Source: Eutrophovita brisbanensis (lineage in GTDB: Bacteria; Pseudomonadota; Gammaproteobacteria; Burkholderiales; Eutrophovitaceae). Taken from it: DNA of 64,000 nucleotides. The DNA lies in contig JAYQTM010000001.1 of NCBI GenBank assembly GCA_038147395.1, positions 1,612,001 through 1,676,000 of the forward strand, in the 5' to 3' direction. Shown one piece after another: positions 1 to 8,065 of this stretch (position 1 is the stretch's first letter; every line of letters starts with the position of its first letter). The notes beneath the pieces were generated by a model. It saw only the letters and a program-made list of their open reading frames with translations. It was not told the DNA's origin and made no database searches. A program made the translations under genes and the position numbers.

Positions 1-261
1 AAAAAGCTAGGCGTCTATTTAATTGACAGTGATTCAGGACCAGTAATAGGTGAAATCATCGATGGAAGCATTGCGCTGCAATCTGGCCTTGAGGTAAACG
101 ACACCATCATATCGGCAGCTGGACAAACAGTAAAAACGAGTGCGGAACTGGTTGCAATTATCCAAAAGCAAACCCCCGGTTACTGGCTCCCGCTTACCGT
201 GGAGAGAGACGGGAAGCAAGTTGATATCATCGCGAAAATTCCTCCACTAATGAACAAATGA
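1..261 (+). CDS. PDZ-domain protein, C-terminal end (5' truncated by window)
   Basis: The frame is open from base 1 and stops at 259-261, giving the last 86 residues of a protein. The sequence has PDZ character: 'GPVIGEIIDGSIALQSGL' followed by 'VNDTIISAAGQTVKT' matches the ligand-binding strand and the second half of a PDZ domain, and the end 'LTVERDGKQVDIIAKI' is the usual last strand. The stop overlaps the start of the next gene (ATGA), so the two are translationally coupled. Such C-terminal PDZ domains occur in secreted proteases and in ChaN-type lipoproteins; which it is cannot be told without the upstream sequence. Confidence 0.75.
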   Translation, partial: KKLGVYLIDSDSGPVIGEIIDGSIALQSGLEVNDTIISAAGQTVKTSAELVAIIQKQTPGYWLPLTVERDGKQVDIIAKIPPLMNK

Positions 262-2234
262 GGGCATTCACAAAGTTTGGCCTCATTTGGCTATTGCTCG
301 GCCAGGCCATTGAATTGTCTATTGCAGGCACACTTCCACACGTTGATATTGATGTTCGTTACCGAGAGCAAACCGCCTTGCTTGAGGTTAGTGCTTCAAC
401 AAAATTAACGACTGAACATGGACGATTCTTTCTTAACAAAGATATACACATCACACGGGTTGACGCTTCAACAAACGTCAAAGTTACAGATGGACCTAAT
501 TTCAGAAGTTTTGAGCTGACTAATGAATCGTCTGGACTTATCAAACTCGAATATTCAATTGATCTGCGCACCAAAAAACACTCATCCGGCTCTGGTGTCG
601 CTGAACAACAAAACGCCTTGGGAGGCGCGCATAACGCGTTTTTATCAGCGAGTGAACTATGGCACCCCCTCTTCAATGGGCCTTTCACTTCAAGAGTAAC
701 GATTAGATCTAGCACATCTTTATCCTCAATTGCACCTGGCATGCTCGTCTCCGATACCGTCAGTGACGACACGAGGATAAGAACATTTGAATTGAAGCAA
801 CCAACGCTTGCGATTGACCTCATGTTTGGCCGGTGGGAAGTTCAGCATGCTCGCATGAGCGGCAAATCGCGAGAAATCGATCTGTACACATACTTTAACG
901 AGGGCAACTCGCCTCTAGCCAATGAATACCTTAGCTTGACAGAGGACTACATACTTTTTTATGAAAATTTGATTGGCGACTACCCTTTTAACAGTTTTAG
1001 TGTCGTCGCAAGCCATTTGCCAACAGGCCTAGGGATGCCGTCCCTCACTTACATCAGCGAACGAATCCTAAAATATCCCTTCATAAAAAATAGATCGCTA
1101 CCACATGAAATTTTGCATAATTGGCTGGGTAACGGGATATTCATCGATTATCAGTCTGGCAATTGGTCCGAAGGATTAACAACATACCTTGCGGACTACA
1201 TGATGACAGAGCTCAGGAGTGAGTCTGAAGCAAGGGAAATGAGGCACGGTTGGCTAAGAAACTATGCGTCAATTGAAGAGTCCGGCTCGGAAGAATCACT
1301 CAGTGAATTTTCGAGCAGATATCACACGGCTTCATCCGCGATTGGCTACGGCAAAAGCGCGATGGTATTTCATATGCTCCGTCGCATGATCGGAGACGAG
1401 TCCTTCAAAGCGTGTATCAAGGAATTTTGGAATCGATACCAATTCGAGATTGCAGGGTTCAAAGATATCGAGGGGACATGCCAAAGTTTCACAGAATATG
1501 ATCTTTCGAGTTTTTTTAAAAACTGGGTTAAAACGAAGGGGGCGCCCCGCCTTAACATCGAATTGACACAAAGCGAAAACATTGGGAACACCTTAGATGT
1601 GACTCAAGATGGTGAGTGGATACATCCACTGGACATCGTCTTTGAGGGCGCAAGTAAATCAGAAACAACCCGTCTGTTAGTCAGTGAGCACCGGACTACC
1701 CTACCGAGAATAACCGTGGCTAACGCAGAAAGTATCTTTATCGATCCGGATTTTCATAGTTGGAGAAAATTATTTCCAGAGGAAATACCCGCGACTATAC
1801 GAGACTTCATTGCCGCGGAGAGGACAAATTATAGTCAGGTGAGCACAAACGTGAATTTAGAAAGCTCTCTTAATAGATACTTTCTCGAAAATCCGACTCA
1901 ACCCATTACAAGGGAGCCCAAGCCTCTACCACATAAGACCCCAATTATTAAGGTCATTTCAACCCAGTCAGTCACAAGTTTAATCAAGGATGGTGAAATC
2001 GAACTGCAATTTAAAGACTCACGTGACCTCGAATTTATGATGTTCGCATCTAAGATAGACGATCAAGCAACTCTTTACGTCGCCGTCGATGACAACTTGG
2101 GTTTAGAGCGCATTGAAGCCCACATTGCTCGAGCGCGCCACTATGGGAAATATTCTTGGCTCACAATCAATTCCGGTGGTGAGATAGTCAAAGGAAAGCA
2201 GAAGATTAACCCGCACAGCTTCACTGTACGCTAG
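258..2234 (+). CDS. Secreted M1-family-like (gluzincin) metallopeptidase
   Basis: This 658-residue protein has an N-terminal signal peptide (about residues 1-23, ending IAG). It carries the zinc motif HEILH (about residues 283-287), followed by NWLGNG and a second Glu in 'NWSEGLTTYLADY' (about residue 305). That arrangement is the gluzincin HExxH...E signature of M1 peptidases. Seventeen residues separate the second His from the Glu, against the usual eighteen. No GAMEN exopeptidase motif is visible; the corresponding place reads 'GLGMPSLTYIS', so classical aminopeptidase activity is doubtful. The ATGA overlap with the PDZ gene suggests that they work together in the periplasm. The substrate is unknown. 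Confidence 0.8.
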   Translation: MRAFTKFGLIWLLLGQAIELSIAGTLPHVDIDVRYREQTALLEVSASTKLTTEHGRFFLNKDIHITRVDASTNVKVTDGPNFRSFELTNESSGLIKLEYSIDLRTKKHSSGSGVAEQQNALGGAHNAFLSASELWHPLFNGPFTSRVTIRSSTSLSSIAPGMLVSDTVSDDTRIRTFELKQPTLAIDLMFGRWEVQHARMSGKSREIDLYTYFNEGNSPLANEYLSLTEDYILFYENLIGDYPFNSFSVVASHLPTGLGMPSLTYISERILKYPFIKNRSLPHEILHNWLGNGIFIDYQSGNWSEGLTTYLADYMMTELRSESEAREMRHGWLRNYASIEESGSEESLSEFSSRYHTASSAIGYGKSAMVFHMLRRMIGDESFKACIKEFWNRYQFEIAGFKDIEGTCQSFTEYDLSSFFKNWVKTKGAPRLNIELTQSENIGNTLDVTQDGEWIHPLDIVFEGASKSETTRLLVSEHRTTLPRITVANAESIFIDPDFHSWRKLFPEEIPATIRDFIAAERTNYSQVSTNVNLESSLNRYFLENPTQPITREPKPLPHKTPIIKVISTQSVTSLIKDGEIELQFKDSRDLEFMMFASKIDDQATLYVAVDDNLGLERIEAHIARARHYGKYSWLTINSGGEIVKGKQKINPHSFTVR

Positions 2235-2248
2235 CGGAGTAGTTTCGA

Positions 2249-2938
2249 TTAACACCCGGATAAGATACCGGCCTTTGATTCTCTCAAAATCTTATTAGCT
2301 CGTTCAACATCTTCCTCGGATAGTGAATCTAATGTAATGTTAACCGGATTGCTGAAACTGAGACACAAGAAAGAAAAGCTAAATTTTTTTCGATACGCGC
2401 GTTGACATGCATCGATGTAATGTCCAGCTTGAATTAGAAACCCTTTGCGATCCTCGTGTTTTAAAAAACGCCTCATATTGCTGCTGGTAAATGTTTTTAA
2501 ATCGACAATGAGGCCATCGATGACGAGGTCTGGTCGTGCACGCCACCGACGCCCCGTTTCATCTCGCCAATATATTGATCGATCACATATACCTTGAGCC
2601 GTCCATGAGGACCATTCACCGTCGCTCCAGCCCATTAGTGCGTCTTGGGCGAGTCGGAGTGCTTTTTGCTCACGATTATGAAGACCAACATATGTCGCCT
2701 CACTTACAGGTTTTATTGTCTTGGCCAACATGAGTTCGTGAAATAACTGACCACGACGTAAGGACTTTGTCTGTCTATTCTCTTCACTATCGACACGAAC
2801 CATTTTTTTTCGCAAATTTGAGCTAGATATAAACTGAGTCCGCGTCAGGTAATCAGTTATCGGTTCGTCACAGGAAAAGACATCTCCTGGACGAAGTCTA
2901 TCAATAGCATTAGCTGTCGAATCACAAAACTCAATCAC
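2249..2938 (-). CDS. RecE/exonuclease VIII-like PD-(D/E)XK nuclease (DUF3799-type)
   Basis: The 229-residue product has the ordered active-site residues of the RecE/YqaJ-like PD-(D/E)XK exonucleases: a His in 'GQLFHELML' (about 67), Asp in 'RARPDLVIDG' (about 137), 'VDLKTF' giving Asp146-x-Lys148, and 'QAGHYIDA' with Gln170 and Tyr174. These set up two-metal DNA end resection in phage and prophage recombinases. Its ATG overlaps the stop of the rlmJ-like gene, so the two are co-transcribed. No RecT annealing partner or other phage gene is nearby, so a domesticated phage gene or an unrelated housekeeping role is possible. Confidence 0.7.
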   Translation of the reverse strand: MIEFCDSTANAIDRLRPGDVFSCDEPITDYLTRTQFISSSNLRKKMVRVDSEENRQTKSLRRGQLFHELMLAKTIKPVSEATYVGLHNREQKALRLAQDALMGWSDGEWSSWTAQGICDRSIYWRDETGRRWRARPDLVIDGLIVDLKTFTSSNMRRFLKHEDRKGFLIQAGHYIDACQRAYRKKFSFSFLCLSFSNPVNITLDSLSEEDVERANKILRESKAGILSGC

Positions 2939-3774
2939 GGTTCAAAAAACTCGACATCGGTCCTCCCTGCACCCGATGGGTCCAAGCGCTCCACCAACCA
3001 ATCGCCAACCGCTCTCAACTTTACGTCAAAGGTATAAGGAGGATTAATCACGACTAGTCCGCACGCATTCATGCGTCCACCCAACTCATTTGATGACAGG
3101 TAAATTTCACCCCTCAGAATCGGCTTTCGAAGCAGAGCTCGAAAATTTTGAAACAATACGGTTGAATCGACACCGTCAGAGATGGGGTACCACACAGCAT
3201 AGACACCAGTAGAAAATTTCTTATGACCGGCGATAATGGCTTTTTCAATTCGATCAAATTCATTATTGGAATCGAAAGAAGAATCCATAAAAATTAATCC
3301 TCTTCGCTCGATAGGAGGTAACACCGACCGCAATATTTCAAAACCGTCTTGTCGATGCACTTTTGTCTTCGGCCAGCGAGAACACAGTGTCGTTAGCTGC
3401 TCTACATCAACAGGATTAAATTCGTTGAGAATCAATCGGTCTACCGGTCTCATTAATTGTCGAGCGATATAGGGCGAACCTGGGTACCTCTTAAGCTCCC
3501 CATTAAGATTCACATTTCTTAGCACCGATAGGTAGGGCTCTAACTCCTCTGGATAGTCACGGATGCCAAAGATACGCTCAACACCGAGAGCGTATTCTTT
3601 ATTTTTTTGCGCCCATTCATGCTGGAGATCATACTGTCCAACACCAGAATGCGTGTCGACATAAACCATCGGTTTTTCTTTTTGCTGAAAATGTGTGATC
3701 AATTGCGCTAACGCTGCATGTTTGTACACATCCGCAAAATTTCCCGCATGAAAATAATGACGGTAAGCGAACAT
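2935..3774 (-). CDS. rlmJ: RlmJ-family 23S rRNA (adenine-N6)-methyltransferase
   Basis: The 279-residue protein opens with 'FAYRHYFHAGNFADVYKH', the conserved start of RlmJ, the enzyme that methylates A2030 of 23S rRNA in E. coli. SAM-binding 'YVDTHSGVGQYD' and the C-terminal 'VVINPPYTFD' are also family features. The catalytic motif IV, normally DPPY, reads D164-S-S-F here ('LIFMDSSFDS'). The codons are TCT TCT TTC in an intact frame, so this is a substitution and not a frame error. The catalytic Asp is kept but the two prolines are lost, so activity may differ. It is the first gene of a pair with the RecE-like nuclease. Confidence 0.85.
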   Translation of the reverse strand: MFAYRHYFHAGNFADVYKHAALAQLITHFQQKEKPMVYVDTHSGVGQYDLQHEWAQKNKEYALGVERIFGIRDYPEELEPYLSVLRNVNLNGELKRYPGSPYIARQLMRPVDRLILNEFNPVDVEQLTTLCSRWPKTKVHRQDGFEILRSVLPPIERRGLIFMDSSFDSNNEFDRIEKAIIAGHKKFSTGVYAVWYPISDGVDSTVLFQNFRALLRKPILRGEIYLSSNELGGRMNACGLVVINPPYTFDVKLRAVGDWLVERLDPSGAGRTDVEFFEP

Positions 3775-3814
3775 AAACAGACTGGACTAACTACAAACGT
3801 ACACTGGCTTCGCT

Positions 3815-4144
3815 TTAGTCTTCAATGCCCGACTTGGGCGGATACTTCGCTCGGTTAATCTCAATTTTTTCCCGGTACGCTGCAACCAGGTCAATTTCGA
3901 GAATATCCGCTAAACGAATCAGATACATGAGGATATCGGATAGCTCATAAGATATTTCTTTTACTTTTAATCCATCTCTGACGTATGAATTTTCTTCAGT
4001 CAACCACTGGAAGTGCTCGACCAATTCGGCCACCTCAACGATGAGCGCCATAGATAGATTTTTGGGGCTATGAAACTGCTCCCAACATCGCTCCCGAGCG
4101 AAGTCCCGAAGTTCCTCTTTGATTGACTCCAAATCTCCAGTCAC
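3815..4144 (-). CDS. MazG-like nucleotide pyrophosphohydrolase
   Basis: This small all-alpha NTP-pyrophosphatase has the family line 'RDFARERCWEQFHSPKNL' followed by 'EVAELVEHFQW' (the EExxE-like metal-binding helix) and 'YELSDILMYLIRLAD' (the second metal helix). Members hydrolyse non-canonical or excess NTPs to NMP and pyrophosphate. The open frame extends upstream to 4336, but that part overlaps the preceding gene and does not look like the family. The GTG at 4144, just before 'TGDLESIKEEL', gives 110 residues, the normal length. It lies 31 bases after the SLOG-like gene and is probably in its operon. Confidence 0.82.
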   Translation of the reverse strand: MTGDLESIKEELRDFARERCWEQFHSPKNLSMALIVEVAELVEHFQWLTEENSYVRDGLKVKEISYELSDILMYLIRLADILEIDLVAAYREKIEINRAKYPPKSGIED

Positions 4145-4175
4145 GACCCATCCAAGACGATACCGAAGTACCGCA

Positions 4176-4937
4176 TTAGGCGGAATCGGTTTGTGACGAT
4201 GCTGGAGGTTTGCGCCTGAACCTTCGCCCAGAATTATTACGCCTCCGAGGCCCTGACCTATTATTCGAGGTCTTTGACTCATCAGCTCCGTCAGTAGAGC
4301 TGTCTGAGCCAGACGCATCTGAATCTGGCGCATCACCCCGACTTTGCGAATTCTGCGGCCTCTTGTCTGTATGTCGCTTTGGATTCGACTTCTTCGCGTT
4401 GCCTAGAAGCGTACGAGCGGTCTCAAAACCGAACCTTTGAGCTTTCTCAGACAAACTCAGTTTTGTGCCAACAATGTTTAAGGAAATAAGTCCCTTATCT
4501 TTGATGAAATCAGCGATTGTTTTCGCTGCTTGTCCCGGTTGTAACTCGAGCGCATCAACTAGCCGATAAGGTTTTCCTAGTTGAACGCAACAATCAAGGG
4601 CTTCCTCAGGCTCATCCTCAATCTCACCAAAGAAAATAATCGCAGTACCGTCACTGTCTTTGACATTGCGTCTGATCGTATCCGAAGTGTCAGAACCCTC
4701 AAGCTCTTCAACTGGATAATGATCCGGGATAAATCCATCCTCGGACATTCTTCCCTCGACACAGTAACCTCCACAGTCGACCTCCTGCTCCAATGCTGCG
4801 TCTAGAAATCCTCTTGTAATTCCTGTTTGCGCATTCGAAACGATTCTTAAACGACCGGTTTGCAAACCTGACGAGCCCTGTCCTCCAGAACCTTTTCCTT
4901 TTCTCTTAAACCGAGAGCCTCTATTATTTCGTGACAC
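4176..4937 (-). CDS. SLOG/YpsA-like 'putative molybdenum carrier' protein with basic tails
   Basis: The central part (about residues 28-155) matches the putative molybdenum carrier family of the SLOG/YpsA superfamily: 'IVSNAQTGITRGFLDAALE' is the nucleotide-binding start (usually SGGQTGVDR), followed by 'CGGYCVEGRMSEDGFIP', 'YPVEELEGSDTSDTIRRNV' and 'DSDGTAIIFFGE'. These proteins are predicted to bind a nucleotide or cofactor ligand; the molybdenum link comes from a structural family name. Unusual extensions flank the core: a Lys/Arg/Gly N-terminus and a C-terminus of about 80 residues rich in Ser/Asp and then Arg. The tails look like nucleic-acid-binding disorder. The first Gly of the signature is replaced by Asn. 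Confidence 0.72.
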   Translation of the reverse strand: MSRNNRGSRFKRKGKGSGGQGSSGLQTGRLRIVSNAQTGITRGFLDAALEQEVDCGGYCVEGRMSEDGFIPDHYPVEELEGSDTSDTIRRNVKDSDGTAIIFFGEIEDEPEEALDCCVQLGKPYRLVDALELQPGQAAKTIADFIKDKGLISLNIVGTKLSLSEKAQRFGFETARTLLGNAKKSNPKRHTDKRPQNSQSRGDAPDSDASGSDSSTDGADESKTSNNRSGPRRRNNSGRRFRRKPPASSQTDSA

Positions 4938-5409
4938 CTACACCTCAGACAAAAAACAAAAAACGATTGTAGTCACCGAACCGAACCGGGCATTACACCA
5001 AAGCGTGTTCATAAGGTCAGTCCGTGCGCTTTCTATATCAGTTGGTCCGTCATTGGGATCTCTGTCCACATTGCCCTCGCGACACTCAATTCATGTAAGT
5101 GAGGCTAGAAAATGTTTTTGACGGCACGTTGTTTAAACCCATCTTGCGTCGGATCGCTACCGGCTTGCTCGTAGGGTTTTCGTAGCGTGGCCTGAAGTTC
5201 TCTCGCCACTGCCCTAAACTGGGGTTTGTTTGCTACGCTCGATTAGCAATGTAACACTTTTTTTTTGACCTTGTCGAAAAATTATTTACATCCTTATACG
5301 ATAGTGAAAAATCACCCAAAGCCGCACTACTTTTGTGCTCAATCGCTCTGTTTGATATCCTTAGCGCCAACAAAACAACCAACTAGGTCAGATTAACTGC
5401 GAACCGCAT
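4938..5409. other. Intergenic region of about 470 bases between divergent genes
   Basis: No convincing reading frame, tRNA or known RNA family is recognisable here. It separates the SLOG-like gene (minus strand) from the small conserved protein at 5410 (plus strand), so it should hold promoters for both. A run of nine T residues precedes a promoter-like element near 5271-5300. Confidence 0.5.
5271..5300 (+). promoter_or_regulatory. Possible sigma70 promoter for the gene at 5410
   Basis: TTGTCG (5271-5276) and TTATAC (5294-5299) are separated by 17 bases, about 110 bases upstream of the next start codon. The -35 match is only partial, so this is tentative. Confidence 0.3.
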
Positions 5410-5799
5410 ATGGAAAAGAAATCAATTGATGAACTCAAAATGGACGGTGAAAACCTCTTTACTGAACAAACCGTGACCGATAGACGCGTCGGAACGATTC
5501 GTGTACTGACTCCCATTACCTCAGATGGTGAGACCGATAGCGGTCGTGAAAAACTATATCTCGGTGAGACACAAATTATGACACCCATGGGGGCCCTACC
5601 GATCAATTTCCAGATTGATGCGTCGACACTTGCAGAGGCCGTTGAAAAATATGGAGATGCGGGGAAGGCAGCAGTGGAAAAAGCGGTTAAAGAGCTTCAG
5701 GAAATGCGCCGGGAAGCTGCCTCATCAATTGTGCTGCCAGAGAACATGCCTGGAGGAATGCCAGGAGCAGGCCCTGGTGGCGGCATTCAAATGCCTTAA
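5410..5799 (+). CDS. Conserved hypothetical cytoplasmic protein
   Basis: This 129-residue protein has no signal peptide or membrane segment. The core 'TDRRVGTIRVLTPI', 'YLGETQIMTPMGALPINF', 'AEAVEKYGDAGKAAVEKAV' and 'ELQEMRREAASSIV' resembles a family of uncharacterised small proteins I recall from beta- and gammaproteobacteria. The C-terminus is a Gly/Pro/Met tail ending in 'GGGIQMP'. The function is unknown. It stands alone, convergent with the CoA-transferase, and their ends are adjacent. Confidence 0.75.
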   Translation: MEKKSIDELKMDGENLFTEQTVTDRRVGTIRVLTPITSDGETDSGREKLYLGETQIMTPMGALPINFQIDASTLAEAVEKYGDAGKAAVEKAVKELQEMRREAASSIVLPENMPGGMPGAGPGGGIQMP

Positions 5800-7008
5800 T
5801 CAGCTTTCAACTGATTTAACTCCAGCGGAAACAACACCGGATTCGAGCAATTTTTGAATCTCGTCATCTGTATACGAAAGCTCTTCCAACACGACTTTGG
5901 TATGTTCGCCAAGAGTCGGTGCAGGACTAACTGACTCTGGTTGTGACTCAGACCACCTTGTTGGTGTTTTAAGTGCGTGAAGCACACCCTCCGTTGGGTG
6001 ATTTTCGGATCTAAAAAAATTCGTATTCAATAAATGACTGTCGCTTAATAAGTCATCAACTGCGTTCATCTTTGCAACTGGAATGTCTCCGCGTTGAAAA
6101 AACTCCAACCAGTGCTCCGTCGTTTCTTGCTCAATAATCTCAGACAACAGATCGTAAATTTTTCCAATATTTTCTGCGCGCTTTGAATGCGTCAAAAACT
6201 TAGGATCTTTCATCATCTCCGGTTGCCCCATCGCCTCCCAAAAACGAGTCCACTGCGCTTCGTTATATACAAGAGCACAGATAAAGCCGTCTTTGGTCTT
6301 GTAGACCCGCCGATGCTTCAATCTTTCATAGCCCGATGGACCAATCGGCGGCTGAAAACTGAGTCCGGCCATATGGTCACCAAGTACAAAATGAGAAATT
6401 GACTCAAACATCGGAACCTCAACGGACTGAGCAACCCCTGTTTTTTCTCGAGCATAGAGAGCGCTCGTTACTGCGTAAACGGCATGCAGACCGGTCACGC
6501 GATCTGCAAAATTCAGAGGTACATACCTGGGGTTATCACGGCCCTCACGCGCCATTAGCCAAGGCACCCCAGTTCCCCCCTGGATTAAATCGTCGTATGC
6601 AGCTTGTCCTGCACGAGGACCTTCCTCAGAGTATCCGTATGCGCCGACATAAATAATTTGGGGATTAACCTCTTTGACCTCCTCGTATGAAAGTCCGAGT
6701 CTGGCCATAGCCTGGGGTCTGACGTTATAGATCAACACATCGCTTTTCTCAATGAGCCGCTTGATGATCCCAAGACCCTCTTCGCTCTTGAGGTTTACCG
6801 CAATCCCTCTCTTCCCACGATTCAAGTGCAAATGGAGATGCCCCATGTGAGGATTGATCATGGGACCGACGTCACGCATGTTATCTCCAGCAAAAGGCTC
6901 GACCTTGGTGACTTGCGCACCTAACTCGGCGAGGATCTGAGTCGCAAAGGGACCCATCACCACCGTAGTCAAGTCAAGTATTTTGACACCATCTAGGGGA
7001 CCAGACAC
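5800..7008 (-). CDS. CaiB/BaiF-family (class III) CoA-transferase
   Basis: The 402-residue enzyme begins 'GPLDGVKILDLTTVVMGP', the standard start of family III CoA-transferases, which move CoA between carboxylic acids through an enzyme-bound acyl anhydride. 'KVEPFAGDNMRD', 'LNRGKRGIAVNLK' and 'AAYDDLIQGGTG' (about residues 136-147, region of the nucleophilic Asp) are family motifs. The length is typical. The acid substrate cannot be read from sequence. It is monocistronic, or follows infA at a distance of about 70 bases. Confidence 0.85.
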   Translation of the reverse strand: MSGPLDGVKILDLTTVVMGPFATQILAELGAQVTKVEPFAGDNMRDVGPMINPHMGHLHLHLNRGKRGIAVNLKSEEGLGIIKRLIEKSDVLIYNVRPQAMARLGLSYEEVKEVNPQIIYVGAYGYSEEGPRAGQAAYDDLIQGGTGVPWLMAREGRDNPRYVPLNFADRVTGLHAVYAVTSALYAREKTGVAQSVEVPMFESISHFVLGDHMAGLSFQPPIGPSGYERLKHRRVYKTKDGFICALVYNEAQWTRFWEAMGQPEMMKDPKFLTHSKRAENIGKIYDLLSEIIEQETTEHWLEFFQRGDIPVAKMNAVDDLLSDSHLLNTNFFRSENHPTEGVLHALKTPTRWSESQPESVSPAPTLGEHTKVVLEELSYTDDEIQKLLESGVVSAGVKSVES

Positions 7009-7078
7009 GCGATCTCCTTCTTCATTATTGGCATCACCATCACACAGAAATCATTTGCAAAGATCCAAGATCTCAATT

Positions 7079-7324
7079 TCAAGATGCTTGTGGAGCCGAA
7101 CGATCCTCTCGGTGTCTGAAATTGATGCGCGCTTTGGTCAAGTCATAGGGTGAAATTTCAACCGAAACACGGTCACCAGCGGTAATACGAATTCGATTTT
7201 TGCGCATCTTTCCGGAGGCATACGCAATCACCTCGACACCGTTCTCTAGCTCAACACGAAACGTCGTGTTTGGCAGGACTTCCTGAACTGTGCCGTCCAT
7301 TTCAATTAACTCTTCTTTCGCCAT
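7079..7324 (-). CDS. infA: Translation initiation factor IF-1
   Basis: The 81-residue product is a clear S1-like OB-fold IF-1: 'MAKEELIEMDGTVQEVLP', 'FRVELENGVEVIAYASGKM' and 'RIRITAGDRVSVEISPYDL'. It binds the ribosomal A site with IF2 and IF3 at initiation. It is about nine residues longer than the usual 72, through a C-terminal extension after 'INFRH'. The MAKEELIE start is typical of alpha- and betaproteobacterial IF-1 and of second copies in other groups. It is transcribed away from the methyltransferase gene at 7442. Confidence 0.95.
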   Translation of the reverse strand: MAKEELIEMDGTVQEVLPNTTFRVELENGVEVIAYASGKMRKNRIRITAGDRVSVEISPYDLTKARINFRHREDRSAPQAS

Positions 7325-7441
7325 TCAAATCCTTATCTGTTGTCAAAAGCTGTATCAACAACGCGAAAGCGAGCGTTACCTGACACAGCGTGCTATTTTA
7401 GCTCCAATTGCGCATCTCTGAATCAAGGCCACAGACACAAG

Positions 7442-8065
7442 ATGAAAATCTACGAGCGATACGTACTTCCAAAAATGTTGAACTGCGTTTGTGGCTTATC
7501 GCTTTTGACTCCATATCGACAAGAGATTGTCCAAAAAGCACGTGGACTCACTGTGGAAATTGGCATCGGGTCCTCACTAAATCGATCTTTTTACAACTCA
7601 AGCACGGTTGAAACGGTCATAGGGTTCGATCCAAGCCTTGATTTAATCAAAATGGCGAGGGCACACACGAATAAGATTCCAATTTTGTTATCAGGCGGGA
7701 TATCAGAACAAATCCCTTTTCGCGACAAAACCTTTGATAGCGCCGTCGTGACATTCTCTTTTTGTACGATCCCTGATCCGAAGCAGGCTTTAGGAGAAAT
7801 TAGACGGATCTTAAGACCAGGCGGGGAACTACACTTTTGCGAACATGGCATCGCCCCTGATGGCCTGACGCGGAAAACTCAGTATTTCATTGAGCCATTG
7901 TGGCGCCGTTTGGCAGGAGGCTGTCACTTGACCAGAGATATCTTCTCTTTGTTAGCGGAAAGTGGTTTTGAGCTTCTAGAACACAAGGCTCAATTCATAC
8001 CATCAGTGCCAAAATTCGCAGGTTATCTCTACCAAGGGTCTGCTCGAGCAGTTGATAGAACTTAA
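7442..8065 (+). CDS. Class I SAM-dependent methyltransferase (UbiE/METTL7-like)
   Basis: The SAM-binding motif I is 'TVEIGIGSSLN', followed by 'VIGFDPSLDLI' (acidic loop), 'PFRDKTFDSAVVTFSFC' (motif IV) and 'RILRPGGELHFCEHG', a usual UbiE/COQ5-like core. The frame is open from 7340, but family members begin near 'KIYERYVLPKMLNCVCG', so the ATG at 7442 (207 residues) is preferred. The acceptor substrate is unknown. Its end overlaps by four bases the end of the convergent acyl-CoA synthetase gene. Confidence 0.8.
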   Translation: MKIYERYVLPKMLNCVCGLSLLTPYRQEIVQKARGLTVEIGIGSSLNRSFYNSSTVETVIGFDPSLDLIKMARAHTNKIPILLSGGISEQIPFRDKTFDSAVVTFSFCTIPDPKQALGEIRRILRPGGELHFCEHGIAPDGLTRKTQYFIEPLWRRLAGGCHLTRDIFSLLAESGFELLEHKAQFIPSVPKFAGYLYQGSARAVDRT

